Shown: positions 57,496 to 64,000 of the stretch, in pieces | How positions within the stretch are numbered: the stretch's first letter is position 1 | Layout of the letters: the number at the start of each line of letters is the position of its first letter | Assembly (NCBI RefSeq): GCF_009730915.1 | Contig: NC_052487.1 | Coordinates: 558,001-622,000 of the forward strand | From: Dioscorea cayenensis subsp. rotundata | Lineage: Eukaryota > Streptophyta > Magnoliopsida > Dioscoreales > Dioscoreaceae | Length of the DNA: 64,000 nucleotides | Direction: 5' to 3' | Made by a program: the position numbers and the translations under genes | The notes under the pieces: generated by a model | The model's database searches: none | The model's input: the letters and a program-made list of their open reading frames with translations, nothing else | Told to the model about the DNA's origin: nothing

Positions 57496-59763
57496 AGAGC
57501 TGGACAAGTTAATGTCACGCCCTGAACCCGGCTCGCCAGACTCAGTATACTGACAAACGGCCACACCAACCAAGCCAAGGCCCAGTAGGCATACAACGCC
57601 TCAAAACCTGTTCTCAAAATCACAAAACCTAACAGAGAAGCAAAACTAGAAACAAGAACAAAGTTCAACACTAAAAGAAATAACTAAATGTTTGCACAGT
57701 CAATACAACTTTATTTAAATAAAACCTATGCCCACAACAAACGGGACTTATTACATGCTAATAAGATTGACGGTGACCCAACAATCCCTGCTAAGCTATC
57801 CGCCACTCACCCTTACTCTTGATCTGAAAAAAATTAACAACAATATTTATGAGCTTGACAGCCCAGTAAGCACCACTAAAAATATAGGGATCATTTACAC
57901 AAAATCATAATTTGTTGAAAATGCAAAATAATAAATGTAATTTGTTTCAAATAAACACCAATGTCAAACACTAAGCATATAGGTCCCCCAAACAACTATT
58001 GCCAAAACAAAATCGAAAAATTCATATATTTACACTCGGTGATCCGAGACAAAATTATCAAAAGCCATATTTTTACCATCGGTGACACGAGCCAAAATTA
58101 TCAAAGGCCGATATTCTTCACCGACGGCAAGCGGTGGGAAACTATAGTTTCTAGAACAAAATACGTGTCGACACGGTCAGTGTTTAACCCCCAGTGACAG
58201 GGTTATTAATTGCATAGTCAGTTGGGGACTAGTTTCTATATCAAAGTACCTTATATTCACAAAACGATGAATTAACCAAAATTCAAAACAAGCAAAGTAC
58301 AAGAATTTACAGTAACATGATCCTATTTTTGTCATATCAAAATACACCAGTTAATAGAATACAAACATGAACATATAATAAAAATAATAATATTTTTTGA
58401 TCAAAAATTAAATAAATACCTGAAATTCAAAATAAATAAATAAATAAATAATCTGAACTTTATTTAAACACATGAATTATTCGCAATTTAAACAAATATC
58501 CGAAATTCAGAAATTTTAAAAAAATCATAAATCATTACAGTATATGAAATTACAGAAGATATGAAATTTGAAAAGAGAAAAAAAAATATCAGGATTTAAA
58601 TGAATTATCTCAAAATTCAAAATTTAACAAAATCAAGATTGCACCGCACAGGTAAACACTTCAGATTCTAAAGAATATCATCAATTTGAAATATTAAATA
58701 AATTAAAATAATTCCGAAAATAGTATTAATTATATAAACAACATTTGAATAATAAACAGAAACCTAATTATCACAAAATAAATAAATAAAATACTGATTT
58801 TCACAAATTCATCTAGTTTCAAAAGGTCTATATACGTAGTATAATTTATATGTGGATACTTACCTAAATGTCTCCAAACTCCAAGACTCCAAATCAGATT
58901 ATCAAAATCAAGCACTCGAAGGAAGCCCTAACAAACATAAAACTAATGAATACATATCAAATCCCTTAGAGTAATCTATGGGGTGGAAACTAAGAATGAG
59001 AATAAGCAAGATCTCACAACCATAATTAAAATTTCAAACATCTACTTTGGATTTTTCGTCACAAAATTCAACGGGGAAAATATCAAGAGCCTGCCGCCAA
59101 GATTACCACACGACACTAGAGGAGGTAGGGTTTCTTCCAGTTTTCTACTCTCCTTTTATTTAAAACAATAAAACAAATATCGCGTGAAGATCCTCGCTTG
59201 GGCGTTACGGAACCATAAATCGGGAGGCTGAGATAAGATAAGGATCCTTTTAAAATATAAATAAATAGATAAACTTAACTAAAAGTAATTTAAATTTATT
59301 TAAGAGAACGGGGTCTACAGTTAATATCAGTCCAAGTTATATGGCCACACTCCTGGCCATTTCTGTACTAGTTCTCGTTTGTTTCCTAACCATGTCCTTC
59401 TCCATTCCATGCGGTATAACTGTATAAGTATAAACTTAAATTAATATTTATATACCTATATGTAGATATATATATATATATATATATTTCTTCTTTTCAT
59501 TTCAAACACTTCCATTCGTTCATGCATGCATGCGTACCTGGCTAATAATATTTTACTGTTGATCGTGTGTAAACTGGTTGTACGTAGCTATCCCAAGAAG
59601 GATGGTAGCCAGAGTGGAAACTGCAGGCTTTGTTTGCAGGAATCCGAGCCAGGAGAAGAAAGGGCGTATTCTCAAGACTCAAGGAGAGGAAACGGGCCAC
59701 CATCTCCGAATCCAAACACTACAAAGCGTCAAGGTGGTTAGCAGCCCCACCGGAGAATAAACA
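57496..59763 (+). pseudogene. Disrupted secreted-peptide gene B2, interrupted by a solo LTR
   Basis: The start of exon 1 (GAGCTGGACAAG, ending at 57507) and its continuation after 59320 match B1, but a 1807-bp LTR lies between them. The B1 start codon is CTG here. The inner ATG (MATLLAISVLVLVCF, from about 59340) and the donor after TGC G at 59413 survive. Exon 2, from 59588, matches B1 (AIPRRMVARVETAGFVC). It then changes frame within the next codons: the B1-like RRGNGPPSPNPN is in a different frame, and the final APPEN-K segment in a further one. A truncated signal peptide could still be made from the inner ATG, but not the normal C-terminus. Confidence 0.8.
57513..59319. mobile_element. 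Solo LTR, Ty3/gypsy type (1807 bp)
   Basis: Begins TGTCACGCCCTGAACCCGG and ends GGGGTCTACA, the 5'-TG...CA-3' ends of an LTR. It is flanked by the 5-bp direct repeat GTTAA at 57508-57512 and 59320-59324. It contains no gag or pol. TGTCACGCC-type starts are common in plant gypsy LTRs. A single LTR with a matched target duplication implies that the two LTRs of a full element recombined. Alignment with gene B1 shows the insertion point within exon 1 of B2. Confidence 0.87.
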
Positions 59764-60300
59764 GTACGTGATATATGTATTGATCATCAATATATTGATA
59801 TATATATATATATATATAAATATGAGAGCTCAACATGCATGTCTAACTATATGCATACACATGGATGCATGCTTTATCTCATTTCATGAAGATATCTATA
59901 TATGTACCCAGCTTCTTATGCTTTAATTTGTTCTAGATCAAGTCATTGAAATCTTGATCAGAATATATATATATATAAAAGAAAATAAATTATAATGTGC
60001 TTGTAATCAGTTTATTAATACTAAATAAGAAAATTAATCAAGTCAAGCTTGTTAATCCCGTTGCGCACAATATCACCGTCCATTTGCGCTCCAGATCCAA
60101 TTGCAGCAACTAAAGTTGAAGGTGTGAGTCCACTCGATCTCATGCCAGGTCAAAGCTTACTAAAATCATAATTAATATCAGATTTCTGTTAAATTACATC
60201 ATAACTAATTTTATTCATTAGTATCTAGTCCACAAGTAGTAGACACTTGTTGGCAAATTTCTTCACTAATGAGCTGATAAGTACATCAATTAATTAATGC

Positions 60301-60391
60301 ATGGCAAAGCTCAAAGTCACCAACCTTGCCATCTTTCTTCTGTTGCTAATAAGCTTGAGCATTTCTTTAAGCGATGCTAGGAGTAGAGGAG
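60301..60391 (+). CDS. Signal-peptide exon of a third small secreted protein, C2 (partial)
   Basis: ATG opens a 30-codon exon with a strong signal peptide (LAIFLLLLISLSISLSDA) followed by RSRG. It ends with a phase-1 donor (GGA G|GTATCC at 60392), the same intron position and phase as genes A and B. No convincing second exon was found before the next gene at 60760: only a (GT)n run and a duplicated GGCCATACAT word lie between. The gene may be truncated, or its second exon is too diverged to see. Confidence 0.5.
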
Positions 60392-60457
60392 GTATCCATT
60401 ATTATTTTCTCAAATTATACCCGTTGAATAAGTCCCCAAATGTTAAGGCCATACATA

Positions 60458-60482
60458 GTGTGTGTGTGTGTGTGTGTGTGTT
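60458..60482. repeat. (GT)n microsatellite
   Basis: About 25 bp of alternating GT downstream of the C2 signal-peptide exon, flanked by two copies of GGCCATACAT. Confidence 0.85.
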
Positions 60483-60759
60483 TTGTGAAGACGAGGCCAT
60501 ACATGGTTAATTCACAAGTTTACTGAAGAAAGCACCTATATATATATATATAGAAATTTATAAGGGCATAAATGTAATTTTAAATTTGTGTGGGCTTCTA
60601 ATGAGTTGTGAGCTTGTGAGAAGCCCGGCCCATTAATGGCCCAGAACCCGTTCCTCAGTTATCGGACTATCCATTTGTGGTCGTGATCCGATAGGAGTGT
60701 TTCCATGCCCGTTAAAACGAATTCCGAGATTTCTCCGCTGACGTTGCGCGCCGGAAAAA

Positions 60760-63700
60760 ATGGCGGCGATCCCCGCCTGCAAGCTCCCAACCACGAATCC
60801 TAGATTCGATCCCAGCTCCGAGCTCCGTGGCCTCAACGCCGCCGGATCTCGATCGGTTCGCTTTCAGAGACGCCGTGTCCGATCGGTGCTTTACGGCAAC
60901 GGTGACATCACGTCGTCGTCGACTGGCGAAGCCTTCGTCTCCGTTCCGGAGGTTCCGTCGGTGCCGATGATGCTGGGGTCGATACCGCCGAAGAGGCCGA
61001 GGAAGAGTGTTTGCCTATTTTATTGTGAGGAGATGCGGGAGCTCGCTGAACAAGTCGCCCTCGAGAGTGACGCCATCCAGCTTCGTAGCATCAATTGGAG
61101 GTTCGTCTTCTCCGATTAATTTATTCATTTTCACAATCGATCGAGTTCCTGAGACTCTTTTGTGAAATTTATTGCTTGAAATTTAGGGTTCCGACATTTG
61201 GTCTTGAGCAAGTACATCAATTGTTTGGTTGAAAAACCATACTTGAGGATTGGTCAATTGGGAAATATTTAGGAAATTTTGCGGAAAAAAGTATGAATCC
61301 TGGAATTTAGGCAATTTCTGGTTTTTTATGCATTGAATGAATCTTAAGGCAGTTTTGGTGAAATTTGTATTTGCTTATGCATTATAAATGACTGCTGCTG
61401 GATGGTATAGTTTGTGGGTTTGATAGACTGAGAATACTTACTTAAAACGGTGCTTTTTTTTTATTCTTTTCTTTTTTTTTCTCAAAGGGATTTGGTTCAT
61501 TGTATGTGGATTTTTCAGAACATAACTTGTCTATGAATTCTATATTCTGAAGACGGTATGATATTCACTGAAGGGTTGTTTGTTTGCCAATATTTGAAAA
61601 TATTTATATTTGAAAATTTTTAGATTTGAGAAATTTTTTATTTGTTTCAATGCAAATTTAAAAGTCATGAGATTATAGAATTCGGCCAAAATGATAGTAA
61701 TTAATATATTATATTTTATTATAATAAATTAAATATATATTAATTACACTATAATTATATTTTATAAAATATTAAATAAAATACAATTATAGTGTAATTA
61801 ATATTAATAACATAATATATAATTCATATATTATATTATATTAATTATTTATTGAATAATTAATATATTATATTTTATTATAATAAATTAAATATATATT
61901 AATTATATTAATTATATCATAATTATATTTTATAAAATATTAAATAAAATGCAATTGTAGTGTAATTAATATTAGTAATACAGTATATAATTAATACATT
62001 ATATTATATTATATTAATTATTTTAATAAATAATTACTATATTATATTTTATTATAATAAATTAAGTATATATTAATTATATTAATTACTCATGAAATTA
62101 ATTACACCATAATTATATTTTATAAAATATTAAATAAAATATGATTCTAGTGTAATTAATATTAGTAATATAATATATAATTTAATATATTATATTATAT
62201 TAATTATTTAATAAAATCTAAATTTATAAATCCCTCTAACCGAACACAAAATTTTATAATTTAGCATTACAAATACATCCAACCAAACACTGAATTTGAC
62301 TCTACTAAATTTTCAAATGCAAGGGTTTGTAAATATAAATCCACTGCATTTTCAACTACATCCAACTAGTGTTTTCTTTAATTTTATATATTTACCTTCA
62401 AATTGAGGTGTTTTGAATAAGATGGGTTAATAATCTCTTTTCATTTTTGTAAAATTTCATCAGCTAACTTTCTGTGTATGCTTTTGTTCCAGAGTTGTGA
62501 GTATTAATGGTGTAATTATGTTTTAGGACATTTGAAGATGGCTTTCCCAACCTATTCATACCAAATGCTCATGGCATTCGTGGGCAGCATGTAGCATTTT
62601 TGGCCTCATTGAGTTCTCCCAAAGTATTATTCGAACAGTTCTCTATTATTTATGCATTACCGAGGTTATTTATCTCTTCGTTCACTGTCATCCTTCCGTT
62701 CTTCCCGACCGGGACCTATGAGCGTATGGAAGATGAAGGAGATGTACCAACAGCACCCATTCTTGCCCGGTTCTTCTCAAACATACCACTTTCCAGAGGT
62801 GGTCCAACTAGTTTAGTGATTTTTGATATTCATGCCTTGCAGGTTTGTGCTTTCATTTGGCTAGCTTTTCAGAATGTGTGGTTTTCTTCAGCATTTATTT
62901 ATTTATTTATTTATTTTGTTTTGAAATTGCTCTTTATCTGCATTTATTTACTTTTTTTGTAATCTTGCAGGAGAGGTTCTACTTTGGGGATAATGTCTTA
63001 CCATGCTTTGAGAGTGGAATACCACTGCTCAAGAATAGGCTTCAAGAGCTTCCGGACTCTGATAATGTGAGTTCGTAGCAGCATTTTATCTAAGCTCTCT
63101 TTTTTGGGGGAGAAAAGTAGACCTTCAGTGAATCTTTGGTACTTTAGTGAATGTATAGACTAGATTTTATGATGCCGAGACCAGTAGAGAAATAGGTAGG
63201 AGGTATAATGGGATGATTAAAGGGTAATTCAGTACACCAAGGAAGCAACCTGAGAGCAAATGACATTAACCAAGTTTTCATTCAATTTCTTGTCCTTCAA
63301 ATGACTTGGACTATTTACAGATTCTCAGATACCCGCCATTAATTCATTACAAAAACCATGACACTGAAGGGCACTATGAACCAAGGGTTGTGCCAGAAAC
63401 TAAGGAGTCACTTCTGTATTCTCTTTCTCTGACCTCAAGTACTAATTATTTCTTTGTTTCAAACTTCTCTGCCACCCAATCAAGATTTAAATAATCAGTA
63501 GAGTTTGCAATATTTTTAATCAAACAACCTCCTGCCCTGGAGATTATATTGATTGAAGGTTATATCCTAATTTGATGACACTGAGACACTCATGGCTGGC
63601 AAAACAATATTATGGAGGTTTATCCACCATGATCTTCTACAGATGATTTCCTTTTCTGATACAGATATCTATTGCTTTCCCCGATGAAGGCTCATGGAAA

Positions 63701-63949
63701 CGATTTCACCAGCAACTGCAGCATTTCCCGGTGGTAAGTTTCTCTCCATTCCATAACTATAGGAGATTTCATCATCTATTCTTTGTCATGGTTATGAGAT
63801 TATATTCTTCTTAAGTTCAGATTATATGCACCAAAGTTCGGGAGGGAAACCAAAGGTTTGTCCGTCTCAAAGAAGGAAATCCCAATGGTCGACATGTTGT
63901 GATAGTGGATGACTTGGTACAATCAGGCAGCACACTAATCGAATGCCAG
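60760..63949 (+). CDS. Ribose-phosphate pyrophosphokinase (PRPP synthetase), organellar PRS3-like; 3' part outside the window
   Basis: Exons 60760-61100, 62527-62842, 62971-63066, 63665-63733 and 63821-63949 keep frame. The enzyme transfers pyrophosphate from ATP to ribose 5-phosphate, making PRPP for nucleotide, His and Trp synthesis. Residues 1-85 are an Arg/Ser-rich, acid-poor extension typical of a plastid or mitochondrial transit peptide. The catalytic region starts at [11 protein letters not shown] and continues through [64 protein letters not shown], the CTKVREG segment and the PRPP-binding loop [18 protein letters not shown]. This sequence type matches the phosphate-independent class II plant enzymes, with the extension pointing to PRS3-like rather than cytosolic PRS4-like forms. 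The alanine at [12 protein letters not shown], where relatives often have TAFTLARILSNIP, is a small difference. The last visible donor is at 63950. Confidence 0.93.
61570..62370. mobile_element. AT-rich MITE-like insertion with internal tandem repeats in PRPP synthetase intron 1
   Basis: The AT-only core (about 61690-62215) holds three copies of a roughly 172-177-bp unit starting TATTATATTTTATTATAATAAATTAA (near 61700, 61868 and 62040). Each copy continues through TTTTATAAAATATTAAATAAAAT and AGTGTAATTAATATTA. The flanks carry GTTTGTTTGCC on the left and CCAACCAAACACTG on the right, a rough inverted pair. No target duplication was identified. Confidence 0.5.
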
Positions 63950-64000
63950 GTATAAAAGGATTATTTTTAATTGAAATGGTTTATCCACTTTTTTTCAAAA

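Larger units (their letters stand above)
56111..60360 (+). repeat. Module copy 2 of the tandem duplication (peptide genes A2-B2-C2)
   Basis: Partner of 51331-54090, with the same gene order and orientation. It is longer mainly because of the 1.8-kb solo LTR at 57513-59319. Confidence 0.85.

Noticed and set aside
63306-63494. Possible extra exon in PRPP synthetase intron 3
   Set aside because: Exons 62971-63066 and 63665-63733 join in frame and match the family without it, so this is intronic.

Overview
This is nuclear DNA from a flowering plant. Genes are split by GT-AG introns, intergenic DNA is AT-rich, and mobile elements of plant type are present: a Tat-lineage Ty3/gypsy element, a LINE, hAT- and Mutator-type MITEs and a solo LTR. 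The receptor kinase and the N-terminal exon of the PRPP synthetase are GC-rich against an AT-rich background, as in many monocots. A non-grass monocot (yam-like) is my guess, not something the sequence proves. Two runs of exactly 1000 N (28202-29201 and 37305-38304) are scaffold gaps.

Layout. 1-3735: 3' half of a GT14/DUF266 glycosyltransferase gene (+) with a Mutator-type MITE in an intron. 4080-4960: degenerate telomere-like repeats that switch strand. 5878-6850: decayed serine carboxypeptidase-like pseudogene (-). 7.1-11.5 kb: a long AT hairpin, an inverted duplicated pair of non-coding blocks and a LINE 3' stub. 12995-15291: neprosin-domain (DUF239) secreted protein (+). 16489-17904: single-exon membrane-anchored methyltransferase-like protein (+). 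19169-22874: LRR receptor kinase of subfamily XI (-). 23-27.6 kb: gene-poor. 27672-27755: last exon of an unrecognised minus-strand gene running into the first gap.

29.2-37.3 kb: decayed Tat-lineage Ty3/gypsy element (-) whose 3' side carries two tandem arrays. 38.3-41.4 kb: frameshift-riddled tandem repeats of acidic coding sequence, leading into a clean, long, acidic multi-exon gene at 41955-48194 (+; RBB1/A-kinase-anchor-like). 49226-50262: 5'-truncated LINE (-). 50313-51290: spermidine-synthase-fold protein, probably plastid-targeted (+).

51.3-60.4 kb is the most unusual part: a tandemly duplicated module of small secreted-peptide precursor genes. Each module has gene A (about 88 aa), gene B (about 95 aa) and the signal-peptide exon of a third gene C. 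Copy 1 has intact A and B and a decayed C. Copy 2 has intact A, a B broken by a 1.8-kb solo LTR and frameshifts, and an intact C exon. A hAT MITE lies between the modules. 60760-63949 is the 5' part of an organellar-type ribose-phosphate pyrophosphokinase gene (+), cut by the window end.
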